Shown here: positions 35,217 through 43,781 of the stretch, piece after piece
Layout: the number at the start of each line of letters is the position of its first letter
Position numbering within the stretch: position 1 is the stretch's first letter
From: JAXLWB01 sp046328715
GTDB taxonomy: Bacteria; Chloroflexota; Anaerolineae; Caldilineales; Caldilineaceae
Assembly: GCA_046328715.1 (NCBI GenBank)
Contig: JAXLWB010000037.1
Coordinates: 1 to 64,000, forward strand
Length of the DNA: 64,000 nucleotides
Reading direction: 5' to 3'
Program-made: the position numbers and the translations under genes
The notes under the pieces: generated by a model
Databases searched by the model: none
The model's input: only the letters and a program-made list of their open reading frames with translations
Told to the model about the DNA's origin: nothing

Positions 35217-36047
35217 CTACGTAAAGAGATCTTGACTCTGACCTCCCTCTACCTGCTTAGGTGGAACTGCCAACACAAACGTTTCCCGTCCAAAGACCTG
35301 ACGCTGCATCGCTTCGGGCATCTGTTGCATTGGGTTGTCGGGGCCGAATTGGGTTTTGTGGGCTGCGAAGGCAGCCATCTTTTGCTCAAATTGGGCCGAC
35401 ACATCGACAATATGGGTGATCTCGTGATCCTCCACACCCAGCTTATCAAAACCCAACCGATCCCATTGTGACGTATCCACACCGGCAGCGACCATCTGCT
35501 CGTGCATCATGCGGAAAAATGATTTGGGTACTACCTGGTAATAGAGGCGACTCGGCTGCCAGGCGGGACCATCTTCGGCAAAACGCTGACCATCGCTCAC
35601 CGCCGCAAAGGCCGATGTCACATGTTTGCAGACCGCAATGTGATCCGGATGGCCGTAGCCGCCTGTGGGATCGTGCGTGATCACCAGATCGGGCTTGACG
35701 GTACGCATCAGATGTACCAAACGGCGTACTGCTTCGTTGGCGTCAGCTTTGTGCAGGCTGCGTGCGTCTTCATTTTCTGGGGTGCCGACCATGCCCGAAT
35801 CGCGAAAGCCCAGAAAGTGCAATTCGTGGATGCCCAAGGCGTGAACTGCCTGTTCCAGTTCACGCGTGCGCACCTCTGCCAAAGTTTCAGGCGTGGCCAG
35901 GGCTGGATCGCTGATTTCCCCCACTTCGCCACGGGTGGCACAGAGCAGCACCGTGTGCACGCCAAGTGCGCCATACTTGGCCAAAACGCCACCAGCGGCA
36001 AAGACTTCATCATCAGGATGGGCAAAGATGGCTAGAATAGTTTGCAT
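35217..36047 (-). CDS. PIG-L family deacetylase
   Basis: 276 residues with AHPDDE at residues 9-14 and HDPTGGYGHPDH later, the zinc-binding His/Asp/His set of LmbE/PIG-L N-acetylglucosamine-type deacetylases. The ATG at 36047 has AAAGGA just upstream; the frame from 36104 would extend into a large hairpin. Substrate is uncertain (N-acetylglucosaminyl conjugates or other amides). Confidence 0.85.
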   Translation of the reverse strand: MQTILAIFAHPDDEVFAAGGVLAKYGALGVHTVLLCATRGEVGEISDPALATPETLAEVRTRELEQAVHALGIHELHFLGFRDSGMVGTPENEDARSLHKADANEAVRRLVHLMRTVKPDLVITHDPTGGYGHPDHIAVCKHVTSAFAAVSDGQRFAEDGPAWQPSRLYYQVVPKSFFRMMHEQMVAAGVDTSQWDRLGFDKLGVEDHEITHIVDVSAQFEQKMAAFAAHKTQFGPDNPMQQMPEAMQRQVFGRETFVLAVPPKQVEGGQSQDLFT

Positions 36048-36063
36048 GATTTCCTTTCGTACA

Positions 36064-36133
36064 ACAACAACGAATGAAGAAACGAACGAAGGGTAGTATG
36101 CCATTTTTCGTTCGTTTCTTCATTCGTTGTTGT
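36064..36133. repeat. 27-bp perfect inverted repeat between divergent genes
   Basis: Arms 36064-36090 and 36107-36133 pair perfectly over 27 bases with a 16-base loop. The arms consist of (AAC)n and GAAGAAACGAACGAA-type tracts. It lies between the start of the PIG-L gene and the upstream region of the PhyH gene. It is unlike the other families in sequence. Confidence 0.8.
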
Positions 36134-36258
36134 GTTATGGCTGAGTAATTACTCTCTTTCGAGTTGTTAATAGATATCATAAGAGAGTAAGGCACACCAT
36201 CGGTTAAAATCTGTAGGCTAATCACTCTAAGGCACAGTAACTTTATAGGACAACCACC
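36134..36258. other. Leader region of the PhyH gene
   Basis: 125 bases, AT-rich near 36155-36180. No definite promoter is identified. AGGAC precedes the PhyH ATG. Nothing else was seen. Confidence 0.4.
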
Positions 36259-37080
36259 ATGAACGACATCGAAAAATATGAGTTTGACCGCCTCGGCTAT
36301 CTGGTGATCAAGGAGATGTTGACTCCCGACCAGGTCGCCACCCTTTCCGCAGCGATTGACGAAGTGGAGGAGCACGCACTGGCGCGCATCCAAGCGCCGC
36401 CACGCAAACAGGCGGCCTGGGGTCAAAATTACCATGCCGACGATGAACGCCACTATCACGCCTGGGGCGAACGGGCGGAGGGCAAGACGTTGATGATCGA
36501 GGATTTCTGGAACGCCACCCCTGCCTTTGATCTCCTGCTCGACCACCCACGCACGCTGGAATATATCAGCCAGATCATCCTGGGCCGATACACGATCAAC
36601 AACTCGGAGATTCGCATCCGCTACCCAGGTAACGCCACCGGCACCCATATGGGCGGGCCGATCGACCATAAGTATCGCTATGCCTTTAGCGGTGGTCAGA
36701 TCGACTGCATGATGGTGCGCATGATCTACTTTGTCCACGATGTCGGTATGGATCAGGGACCCTTCTGTGTCGTACCTGCCACACACAAGAGCAACTACAA
36801 GTCGCCCTACGGCAACAAACCCGACGAGGAGCCGGGCATGATCGGGCTGCCCGTACAGGCGGGCGATGCCATCCTCTTTACCGAGAATCTGCGCCACGGC
36901 GGCTTCATCAACCGTTCGCCACAGACACGCAAGACACTCCACGTCGGCTACGGCCCGCACTGGATGATGTCGCAAAACATTGCTACCATGGACGAGCCAC
37001 CCTTTATTACAGAAGCCACCAAGGCGCGCTTGACGGTGGCGCAGAACAACCTCTTTCGGGCTTGGCCAATCAAGAACTGA
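36259..37080 (+). CDS. Phytanoyl-CoA dioxygenase (PhyH)-like protein
   Basis: 273 residues of the PhyH double-stranded beta-helix family: LGYLVIKEMLTPDQV at the start, GPFCVVPATHKSNY, GLPVQAGDAILFTENLRHGG (distal His ~213) and LHVGYGPHW. The usual HxD dyad is not clear; the nearest candidate is H130/D136 in GTHMGGPIDHK. This could be a divergent 2-oxoglutarate/Fe(II) oxygenase or a non-catalytic relative. It starts a block with two SDRs, so hydroxylation before oxidation is conceivable. Confidence 0.8.
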   Translation: MNDIEKYEFDRLGYLVIKEMLTPDQVATLSAAIDEVEEHALARIQAPPRKQAAWGQNYHADDERHYHAWGERAEGKTLMIEDFWNATPAFDLLLDHPRTLEYISQIILGRYTINNSEIRIRYPGNATGTHMGGPIDHKYRYAFSGGQIDCMMVRMIYFVHDVGMDQGPFCVVPATHKSNYKSPYGNKPDEEPGMIGLPVQAGDAILFTENLRHGGFINRSPQTRKTLHVGYGPHWMMSQNIATMDEPPFITEATKARLTVAQNNLFRAWPIKN

Positions 37081-37140
37081 CAAGGTGCCAGGATGAGCTA
37101 CTCACCCTGGCACCTATTGATCCTATTCCCAACCTACACT

Positions 37141-37917
37141 ATGAGTTATCTTGATGAACTATTCAGTCTGCGCGGCAAAATCGCACTCGTGACTGGTGCC
37201 AGCCGCGGCTTGGGTCGTGCAATTGCTGAGGCATTGGCACGTGCCGGTGCCAGCATGATTTTGGTCAGCGCCAATCCGGAACGGTTGGAGGAGGCAAGCG
37301 CAGCATTACAGGCAGAAGGCTTGTCCGCCACCAGTCACTGTTGCGATCTAGTGGATAAAGCTCAAATCAGCGCCTTGATCGACGCCGTGCGTACCAATCC
37401 GGGACGTGTCGATATTCTGGTCAATGCCGCAGGTGTCACCGAAGGCCATGCGCTCTTTGAGTACCCTGACGAGGTTTGGGAGCGCACTTTGCAGGTCAAT
37501 CTGACGGCGGCCTTTCAATTGGCGCGCGGCCTGGCCCCGCTGATGGCTGCGCAACAGAGTGGTTCCATCATCAATATCACCAGTCTCAACGCCGAACGGG
37601 GCTTTCCCGGCAACCCAGCCTATGTCGCTTCCAAGGGCGCGCTCAAACAACTCTCCAAATCATTGGCAGTCGATTTGGCCCCGCACGGCATTCGTGTCAA
37701 CACCATTGGTCCGGGCTACTTCCACACCGACATGAACAGCCGCAGTTGGAATGACCCCGAACGGCGTGAACAACGTAGCAGCCGCACGTTGCTCGGGCGT
37801 TGGGGCGAGCCCGAGGATTTGGCGGGTGCCGTGATCTTCCTGGCTTCGGCTGCTTCGGCCTATGTTACCGGACAAGATCTCTATGTCGATGGCGGTTGGT
37901 TAACAAAAGGACTTTAA
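37141..37917 (+). CDS. SDR family oxidoreductase (KduD-like)
   Basis: 258 residues with TGASRGLGRA, NAAG, the catalytic YVASK and a C-terminal GQDLYVDGGW. KduD-type 2-deoxy-D-gluconate 3-dehydrogenases have this length and ending, and the ogl- and tartrate-type genes elsewhere fit pectin catabolism; this is not proof. The ATG at 37141 is chosen over 37093, which would add unconserved residues. It is followed after 4 bases by a second SDR gene. Confidence 0.85.
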   Translation: MSYLDELFSLRGKIALVTGASRGLGRAIAEALARAGASMILVSANPERLEEASAALQAEGLSATSHCCDLVDKAQISALIDAVRTNPGRVDILVNAAGVTEGHALFEYPDEVWERTLQVNLTAAFQLARGLAPLMAAQQSGSIINITSLNAERGFPGNPAYVASKGALKQLSKSLAVDLAPHGIRVNTIGPGYFHTDMNSRSWNDPERREQRSSRTLLGRWGEPEDLAGAVIFLASAASAYVTGQDLYVDGGWLTKGL

Positions 37918-37921
37918 ACCA

Positions 37922-38647
37922 ATGAGCCTACAAAACAAAACCATTTTGATTGTCGGCGGGGCCACGGGTATTGGCCAAGCTACTGCTTTGTTATGTGCCG
38001 AACGGGGTGCCAGTGTGATCGTGGCAGATTTCAACGAGTGTGAAGGCATCGCCACCGCTAACGCAGCCAAAGGGGGCTTTATCCACGTCGATGTGACGGA
38101 TGAAGCCAGCGTACAGGCGATGTGCGCCAGCATTGCTCAATCGCATGGCAAGTTGGACGGGCTGATCCAAACGGCGGGTATCCTCAAAGGGGCCTATGTC
38201 GATATCGAGCATTTCGACCTCGCCACCTTCCGCCAGGTATTGGATGTCAATACAGTGGGCAGCTTTCTCTGTGCCAAGTATGCCAAACCATTGCTCAAAG
38301 CGGGACGGCAACCCGTGATTATATTGATCTCGTCACCGGCTGCCTATGGGGTCAGTTCCTCCTATGCCTATGCCGTGAGCAAGGGTGGGGTCAGCGCATT
38401 GGGCACGACGATGGCGGGCAAACTGGCCCCCGAAGGCATCCGTGTCAACGTGGTGCTGCCAGGTGGGATCAACACCTTCATGAAGCGCTCGGTGATCGAA
38501 GCCGATGCCATTCGGCAAGGGCAGGATCCGCAGGCCGCACTTGCCGCTACAACCGGTCTCGGTGAGCCAATCGGGGTGGCAAAAGTACTGGCGTTTTTGG
38601 TGAGTGATGAGGCTGAGTATGTGCGCGGGGCAGTGAATACGCGTTAA
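37922..38647 (+). CDS. SDR family oxidoreductase
   Basis: 241 residues with VGGATGIGQA, the catalytic YAVSK and EGIRVNVVLPGG. The C-terminus ends VRGAVNTR rather than the usual VDGG stretch, as in a subfamily that ends near there. AAAGGAC precedes the ATG. The gene is probably co-transcribed with the SDR upstream and possibly the PhyH gene. Confidence 0.85.
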   Translation: MSLQNKTILIVGGATGIGQATALLCAERGASVIVADFNECEGIATANAAKGGFIHVDVTDEASVQAMCASIAQSHGKLDGLIQTAGILKGAYVDIEHFDLATFRQVLDVNTVGSFLCAKYAKPLLKAGRQPVIILISSPAAYGVSSSYAYAVSKGGVSALGTTMAGKLAPEGIRVNVVLPGGINTFMKRSVIEADAIRQGQDPQAALAATTGLGEPIGVAKVLAFLVSDEAEYVRGAVNTR

Positions 38648-38668
38648 GAGGAGTTATTGGCGCTCACC

Positions 38669-38737
38669 CAGGAGCGTATTGAACGGATTGCCGGGGTGTC
38701 GCCGCAGCACTATCGGTTGCAAGCGACAACACCCTGA
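38669..38737 (+). pseudogene. AraC/XylS family C-terminal remnant
   Basis: A 23-codon fragment (TQERIERIAGVSPQHYRLQA) matches the last helix of AraC-type regulators and ends in TGA. Nothing upstream continues it. The same tail is found again at 40745-40965, so it looks like a duplicated 3' end of a lost regulator. Confidence 0.55.
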
Positions 38738-38762
38738 GCAATGCTTCGTTTGCCATTGGCGT

Positions 38763-39605
38763 TTATTGAAAGGCCGCCAACTGCGCCCGACACCATTCTT
38801 CAAAGGTGTGCGCCGGGCGCCCCGTGACTGCGGCGACAGTGTCTGTGTGCTGGGCTGCGCTGCCTTCACGGATCATGCGATTCAATTCACCTAAGGCGTC
38901 AACCAAAACGGGCGGCATCCCCCTTTTGCGCATTTCTGCTGCGGCAACGTCCGGCGGCACATCCACATATTGCAGCGGTTTGCCCAGCAAGCGCGCCAAG
39001 ATTGCCACCTGTTCGCGCACGGTTAACAATTCTGGCCCGGTGAGTTGATAGGCTTTGCCGGTGTGCCCTGGTTGAGTCAAGGCGACGGCGGCGACGGCGG
39101 CAATGTCCTCTGGATCAATTGGCGCGACCTTGCCTTCGCCGCCAGGGAAATAGACCTTACCTTGGCTTTTGATCGAGTCGCCCCATTGTAACAGGTTCGA
39201 CATAAATTGCCCTGGCCGGAGCATTGTCCACGCCAACCCAGAGGCTTTGAGCACCTCTTCCTTGGCATGATGCCACTGAGCAATGGCGTGGGTCGGCTCG
39301 CCAGCGCCAAGCGAGGAAAGTTTGACCACATGTTTGACGCCCATCTGTTGCGCGGCGCGGATGGCATTCTGATCCTGTTGCGTACCGAACCCCTCTGTGT
39401 TTAGGAACAGGTGCTCGATCCCTTGCATGGCGGCGACCAATGTCTCTGGTTTCTCGAAATCGCCGACTGCGCGCTCCACCCGGTTGCCAAGCTGGGCGAT
39501 CTTGCGTTCATCGCGCACAAAAACACGCACCGGTTGCTGCGTTTCTAACAGTTGTTGTACAAGTTTGCCACCGATGTTACCCGTGGCGCCAGTAACTAAA
39601 ATCAT
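38763..39605 (-). CDS. NmrA-like NAD(P)-binding protein
   Basis: 280 residues with the atypical-SDR Rossmann motif VTGATGNIGGKLVQ and a C-terminal TGRPAHTFEEWC, typical of NmrA/quinone-oxidoreductase-2-like redox sensors or quinone reductases. AAGGAG lies before the ATG. It follows the PadR regulator by 30 bases on the same strand, so the PadR protein probably controls it. Confidence 0.85.
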   Translation of the reverse strand: MILVTGATGNIGGKLVQQLLETQQPVRVFVRDERKIAQLGNRVERAVGDFEKPETLVAAMQGIEHLFLNTEGFGTQQDQNAIRAAQQMGVKHVVKLSSLGAGEPTHAIAQWHHAKEEVLKASGLAWTMLRPGQFMSNLLQWGDSIKSQGKVYFPGGEGKVAPIDPEDIAAVAAVALTQPGHTGKAYQLTGPELLTVREQVAILARLLGKPLQYVDVPPDVAAAEMRKRGMPPVLVDALGELNRMIREGSAAQHTDTVAAVTGRPAHTFEEWCRAQLAAFQ

Positions 39606-39635
39606 CGAAAATCTCCTTTTGATCCAATAAATAGG

Positions 39636-40247
39636 TTAACCATCTTTACGGCTAGTGAGTAACTTCTCGTTCAATCCGCCCAGGTCCCAGGAGAGTTTAC
39701 CGGCGCGGATGTCGTCGATCACTGCCTGTACCCAAACAAGCTCAGCCTGGCGTAGAGCGAGCGTATATTCTAGTTCCAAGATGACAAGCCGCGGCAGTTG
39801 GGTATGTAAGACGCGCAAAGTTGCCGTCAGCCCAGCCACTTTCCCCTCTAGTGCGGCCGCCCGCCCCAACAAGGCACGGAGCACCGTCTCTGCTGATAAC
39901 GAAGACAAAAAAGAGAGCGCCACGGTAAACGCTGGATGCTCCTCGGCCGGATAGGTGAGCATTTCGCTCAGCCACGTTTGGAACTCTTCTTGACCCTCTT
40001 CGGTCACTTGATAAATCGTTCGCTCTGGACGCTTGCCTTCGCGATTGGTTTCCACCGGTTCGATCAGCCCCGCTTGGTGCAACCGCTCGATGGCATGGTA
40101 AAGTGTGCGCGGCGGCACAATGGCAAAATCTTTCTTGCGCTGCCGAATCAGCCGCTGCATTTCATAAGGATGGCAAGGTTGCTCAGCCAATAGCGCCAAG
40201 ATGGTCAAGCGGAGCGGGTCATAGCTGATTTGCGTTTTTTCAGCCAT
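39636..40247 (-). CDS. PadR family transcriptional regulator
   Basis: 203 residues with an N-terminal winged helix (LTILALLAEQPCHPYEMQRL, then a TLYHAIERLHQAGLIEPV block) and a C-terminal coiled/Vir-like dimer domain. The ATG at 40247 has AAGGAG seven bases upstream. Its coding start overlaps the end of a small ORF on the same strand. It is likely a ligand-responsive repressor of the NmrA gene. Confidence 0.88.
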   Translation of the reverse strand: MAEKTQISYDPLRLTILALLAEQPCHPYEMQRLIRQRKKDFAIVPPRTLYHAIERLHQAGLIEPVETNREGKRPERTIYQVTEEGQEEFQTWLSEMLTYPAEEHPAFTVALSFLSSLSAETVLRALLGRAAALEGKVAGLTATLRVLHTQLPRLVILELEYTLALRQAELVWVQAVIDDIRAGKLSWDLGGLNEKLLTSRKDG

Positions 40248-40443
40248 GCGACGCTCCTTGCGGCTGAGCAAGGCGAGCCGTTGTCAGTGTCGCTTTGACT
40301 GGCAACATGCACAAGCCACCGACAATCAACACCAGCGCCCCCAGCCAACAAGCCTTGCTGGCGTGGCTGTAGGCGGCTGGCTGCGAGCGAACCCAAAGTA
40401 CCCCAGATAAAACCATGCACGGTGGATAGGTTTGTACTTCCAT
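40240..40443 (-). CDS. Small membrane protein (hypothetical)
   Basis: 67 residues with one hydrophobic segment (CWLGALVLIVGGLCMLPV). AAGGG lies before its ATG at 40443, and its stop overlaps the PadR start, which suggests coupling. No homology recognised. It could be a leader-type ORF for PadR or a truncated gene. Confidence 0.4.
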   Translation of the reverse strand: MEVQTYPPCMVLSGVLWVRSQPAAYSHASKACWLGALVLIVGGLCMLPVKATLTTARLAQPQGASHG

Positions 40444-40479
40444 GCTTTTTCCCTTCTTGAATTAGCAAATCGAATCAAT

Positions 40480-40606
40480 TAGGACTTACGCAAAACGAGC
40501 GTGCATTTTGTAAAACAAATAATTTCTTGTTCAATTTTCCGATTGCGGAATGTACAAGCAACTATCTTGTGTTACGGTACGCAACCAGCGTCTTGCGTAA
40601 GTCCTG
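40480..40606. mobile_element. MITE-like element with AGGACTTACGCAA ends
   Basis: Terminal inverted repeats AGGACTTACGCAA (40481-40493) and its complement (40593-40605) bound about 125 bases, with a possible TCAAT duplication (40475-40479 and 40607-40611). GGACTTACGCA ends are familiar from elements of cyanobacteria and Chloroflexota (recollection). Non-coding. Confidence 0.7.
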
Positions 40607-40744
40607 TCAATGAAAGGTACGGTGATTTACGCGCTAAATAGGGCGCAAATTATTAGTGCGAATTGCACTATAGCGTACTTCAATAATATAGTCAATAGCT
40701 AATATTGCAAAATGCACTATATAGCAAGAGGGTTATTGCCAGGC

Positions 40745-40965
40745 TTGTTGATGGTGATCCCAATGACGAAAGTGGTGATACACCAGCCAATGATGTGACC
40801 AAAGTGCGTATTCAGAAGGCGATGAAGTTGTTGGTGCGCATTGAGGAGAGTAATGAACGGATTGCGGAAACGGTGGGGTAAGCAACGGGCTTTGCGCTGT
40901 CCAAAGCCTTTGCGCTGATTGCCGGGGTGTCGCCGCAGCAATATCGGATGCAGGCAACGGGGTGA
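40745..40965 (+). pseudogene. AraC/XylS family regulator remnant
   Basis: In one frame this reads KVRIQKAMKLLVRIEESNER, then IAETVG, a TAA stop, then ATGFALSKAFALIAGVSPQQ with YRMQATG and TGA. That is the second helix-turn-helix of AraC-type regulators with a nonsense mutation where an aromatic residue is normal. The final ~20 codons match the remnant at 38669-38737. Confidence 0.65.
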
Positions 40966-41035
40966 TCAAGGTGCACTTCGCCGTTGCGCACAGCGCCGCT
41001 TGCAACAAGCTGTCTAGATTTGATACACTCGACGC

Positions 41036-42172
41036 ATGCTCACCTGGCTTATTGCCATACTCACCAAATTGGTGCAAAAAACGCAGCAGGCGCGTCGCTC
41101 CGGCCTGCTGCCGTTGATCGCGCCCTTTCTGGCGCTGATTGCGCTGGGCACGCTCGTCTATGCCTGGCTGGAAGGCTGGACTTTCCTGGACGCGCTCTAT
41201 GCCACCATCATTACCATGACTACCGTCGGCTATGGCGATCTGGCACCCCGAACAGGCGCAGGCCGCACTTTTGCCATTTTCTTCACCCTCTTTGCGATTG
41301 GGCTGGCCGGTTACATACTCTCGACAGCCGCTGCAATCGTCTTTGAAGGACACCATGCCAAGATGGAATTAAAGCGTTTGGAAAACCGCATGAAAAAGAT
41401 CTCAGCCTTATCCAATCACGTCATTGTCTGTGGCGGCGGCATTCTGGCCAATCGAGCCGCAGGTGAATTTAGCCGCCGTAACGTACCCTTTGTCATCATC
41501 GAAGCTGACGAGGCTAAGTTGAAACGCACCTTGCTCTGGCTGCACGCCGCCTATGTGGAGAAGCGTCAGCGCTACTATGCCACGCTGGCGGAGGTTGATT
41601 TGACAGTCGAGGAGCGCAAAACAGTTCAGGAATTGGCCGAGGAAACCGGCATTTTGTACATGCTGGAGACGCCGACAGATGAGCAGCAGTTACGGGCGGC
41701 AGGGGTGAATCGGGCCTTTGGCGTGGTGGCTGCCATGGAGGATGACCGGGACAACACTACGATTATTCTCAGTGCACGAGATATGGCACGGCGTTTGGGC
41801 AATACGAAGTTGCGCATCGTGGCCAGCGCCCGGGATGAACTGAATATGCACACCCTCTATCTGGCCGGTGCCGATCGGGTTATCTCGCCCAATATCATGG
41901 GCGGCTTTAGCGTTGCCTCCCAGATGCTCGATCATGATACGGCGGAACTCTGGGACCAGATGCTCTATCAGAGCAATCAGCAAATGCGCTTTGGCGATCT
42001 GCGCGTGGCTGACTATCCAGAGCTGATCGGCAAAACCACCGATGATGTCCGGCGTAGCCTCGCTCAGCTTGTCCTGGCGATTCGCCGCAATGGGGAATTC
42101 CTCTACACCCCCGATCCATCGGAAATCGTGCGCAAGGAAGATATCTTGATTGTCATGGGGCCTAATTTGTAG
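41036..42172 (+). CDS. Potassium channel with RCK domain
   Basis: 378 residues. Two hydrophobic helices flank the pore with the selectivity filter TVGYGD (63-68). From ~130 an RCK/TrkA-N Rossmann domain (VIVCGGGILANRAAGEF) and a TrkA-C-like C-terminus (YPELIGKTTDDVRRSLAQLV) follow. The stretch GGGILANR deviates from the usual GxGxxG by a bulky residue. It is a K+ channel of the Kch/MthK class. The gene start overlaps nothing; the MFS frame following it is separated by a hairpin. Confidence 0.9.
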   Translation: MLTWLIAILTKLVQKTQQARRSGLLPLIAPFLALIALGTLVYAWLEGWTFLDALYATIITMTTVGYGDLAPRTGAGRTFAIFFTLFAIGLAGYILSTAAAIVFEGHHAKMELKRLENRMKKISALSNHVIVCGGGILANRAAGEFSRRNVPFVIIEADEAKLKRTLLWLHAAYVEKRQRYYATLAEVDLTVEERKTVQELAEETGILYMLETPTDEQQLRAAGVNRAFGVVAAMEDDRDNTTIILSARDMARRLGNTKLRIVASARDELNMHTLYLAGADRVISPNIMGGFSVASQMLDHDTAELWDQMLYQSNQQMRFGDLRVADYPELIGKTTDDVRRSLAQLVLAIRRNGEFLYTPDPSEIVRKEDILIVMGPNL

Positions 42173-42218
42173 TGCCAACCGTAATCCGGGTAGCGTCATT
42201 GTTTATACGCCAACTTTG

Positions 42219-42265
42219 GGAGGGGTGAGGGGTGAGGTTGGAGGAATTCACTCCTCACCCCTCCA
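42219..42265. repeat. Hairpin before the MFS gene
   Basis: GGAGGGGTGAGGGGTG (42219-42234) pairs with CACTCCTCACCCCTCC (42250-42265) at 15 of 16 positions. It lies in the 5' leader of the MFS gene, whose TTG start follows 16 bases later, and just after the K+ channel stop. Confidence 0.65.
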
Positions 42266-42281
42266 TCAACAAAGGAACCAT

Positions 42282-43454
42282 TTGAAACATTCGCAAACCC
42301 TACTGGGTCTAATTGGCTATCTTTTTATCGGCACGGCGGTGGTGCTCGTGCCTTCGGTGATGCCCTTTATCACAGCAGAATTTGCAGCAAGCGGTGTATC
42401 GTTGGCGGCTGCCGGATTTATTTTTACAGCCGGCGCAGCAGGTGGCATTCTGGGCAATTTGCTGGCAGGTTTTGGTTCTGATCTGTTGGGACGGCGCAGG
42501 TTGGTGTGGTTGGCTGCTGGGTTGCTGGCGGCGGCGCTGTTCTTTGCGTCCGCTTCGCGTTTGTGGTTGCTCTTTGTCACCAGCTTTGTCGTCATCAATG
42601 CTACCCAGGGCGCACTTTCGACCGGGATCAACGCCCTCGTCACCGATGCCAACCAGAATGCACGGGCGTGGGCGCTGAATATTTTGCACGGCGTCTATGG
42701 TGCCGGAGCCACCGTCTCGCCGCTGATCATCGGCTATCTGCTCGATCGGGGTCTTGATTGGCGGTGGGCATTGGGAGGAACGGGAGCCATCTGGTTTGGC
42801 TATGCTATCGCGGCCTATCTGTTGACGCACAGCGCCGATGCCAAACAGCCACTGGCGAGCAAACAAAAGCTAGACCTGGGTATGTTGCGCCAACCTGCCT
42901 TTCTGGCTCTCTTTGCAATGGGTTTTATCTACAATGGGGTCGCCGTGAGTCTGCTCGGCTGGATCACGGTCTACATGAAACAGGCTGAGGGCTTTTCCAC
43001 GCTCTTCTCGGTCTCGATGATCTCGATCTTCTACCTGGCGCTGACCAGCGGACGTTTTCTCTGTGCCTTCTTCTCCGAGAAGATCGGCTATGCTCGCATC
43101 CTGCTCATCCTCGCCGTCGGCATCACCGCCACCTATCCGCTGGTTGTCTTGGGCGCACATTCCTATTGGATGGTGGCCGGCGTCTTCCTCACCGGACTCA
43201 GCTTTTCCGGACTCTTCCCGACCGCCCTTGCCTATGGCTCACGTCTCTTTCCCGAACAGAGTGGCACCCTCAGCGGCACTCTCAGCGTCGCCCTCACCCT
43301 CGGCTCCATGATTCCACCGCTCTGGACGGGTGTGATTACGGAACGTTGGGGCTTTCAAATGGCGATGGGGGTAAATTACTTGCTCGTGCTGCCGATGATT
43401 GGATTGGCGCTGTATTTGGGAAGGAGGGAGGGCAGTGAGACAGTGGAACAGTAA
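42282..43454 (+). CDS. MFS transporter
   Basis: 390 residues, about 12 helices, with GSDLLGRRRLVWLA at the motif A position. TTG at 42282 is chosen as start: AAAGGA lies five bases upstream and the protein then begins KHSQTLLGLIGYLFIG. A longer frame from 42150 would overlap the K+ channel stop and read through the hairpin. Substrate unknown. Its 3' end forms one arm of a hairpin with the adjacent spacer. Confidence 0.82.
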   Translation: MKHSQTLLGLIGYLFIGTAVVLVPSVMPFITAEFAASGVSLAAAGFIFTAGAAGGILGNLLAGFGSDLLGRRRLVWLAAGLLAAALFFASASRLWLLFVTSFVVINATQGALSTGINALVTDANQNARAWALNILHGVYGAGATVSPLIIGYLLDRGLDWRWALGGTGAIWFGYAIAAYLLTHSADAKQPLASKQKLDLGMLRQPAFLALFAMGFIYNGVAVSLLGWITVYMKQAEGFSTLFSVSMISIFYLALTSGRFLCAFFSEKIGYARILLILAVGITATYPLVVLGAHSYWMVAGVFLTGLSFSGLFPTALAYGSRLFPEQSGTLSGTLSVALTLGSMIPPLWTGVITERWGFQMAMGVNYLLVLPMIGLALYLGRREGSETVEQ

Positions 43455-43491
43455 AACTGACTTACTGTCCTACTGTCTTACTGTCCCACTG
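43441..43491. repeat. CAGTGGAACAGTAA hairpin between convergent genes
   Basis: CAGTGGAACAGTAA (43441-43454) pairs with TTACTGTCCCACTG (43478-43491) with one mismatch. ACTGTC is repeated several times in the loop. The left arm contains the MFS stop, and the right arm abuts the stop of the antitoxin gene. It may terminate both genes. Confidence 0.55.
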
Positions 43492-43493
43492 AC

Positions 43494-43781
43494 TTACTGG
43501 GAAAGTACTTTGAGGATGGCAGCCGGGTCTTTTTGAATGAGGTTCAAGAGAACCAGTGCTGGTCCTCGCGGTGAACGATCTCCGCGTTCCCAATGGCGTA
43601 GTGTACCCAGGCTGATGCCAAAGGTAGCTGCAAATTCTTCCTGTGTCATTCGAACCGCAGAGCGTATAATCTTGACATCAACCGGAGGAGCCTTAAACAC
43701 TTGGGCCTGGGATATGTCGCCTTCGGCAAATTTTACGGCCTCTTGTAACCCTTGTTTGATACTTGCAAATAGTTCGTTCAT
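43494..43781 (-). CDS. HigA/NadS-like antitoxin (XRE helix-turn-helix)
   Basis: 95 residues. An acidic N-terminal segment is followed by an XRE HTH (MTQEEFAATFGISLGTLRHW). The start overlaps the stop of the toxin gene upstream by 4 bases. Toxin-first order is typical of HigBA-type systems. It would bind the toxin and repress the shared promoter. Confidence 0.8.
   Translation of the reverse strand: MNELFASIKQGLQEAVKFAEGDISQAQVFKAPPVDVKIIRSAVRMTQEEFAATFGISLGTLRHWERGDRSPRGPALVLLNLIQKDPAAILKVLSQ

Noticed and set aside
36013..37083. 356-codon open frame on the minus strand
   Set aside because: Antisense to the PhyH gene; composition is a mirror of its codons and no domain is present.
42150..42281. 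Upstream ATG for the MFS gene
   Set aside because: It overlaps the K+ channel gene and reads through a hairpin; TTG at 42282 has AAAGGA at the correct distance.
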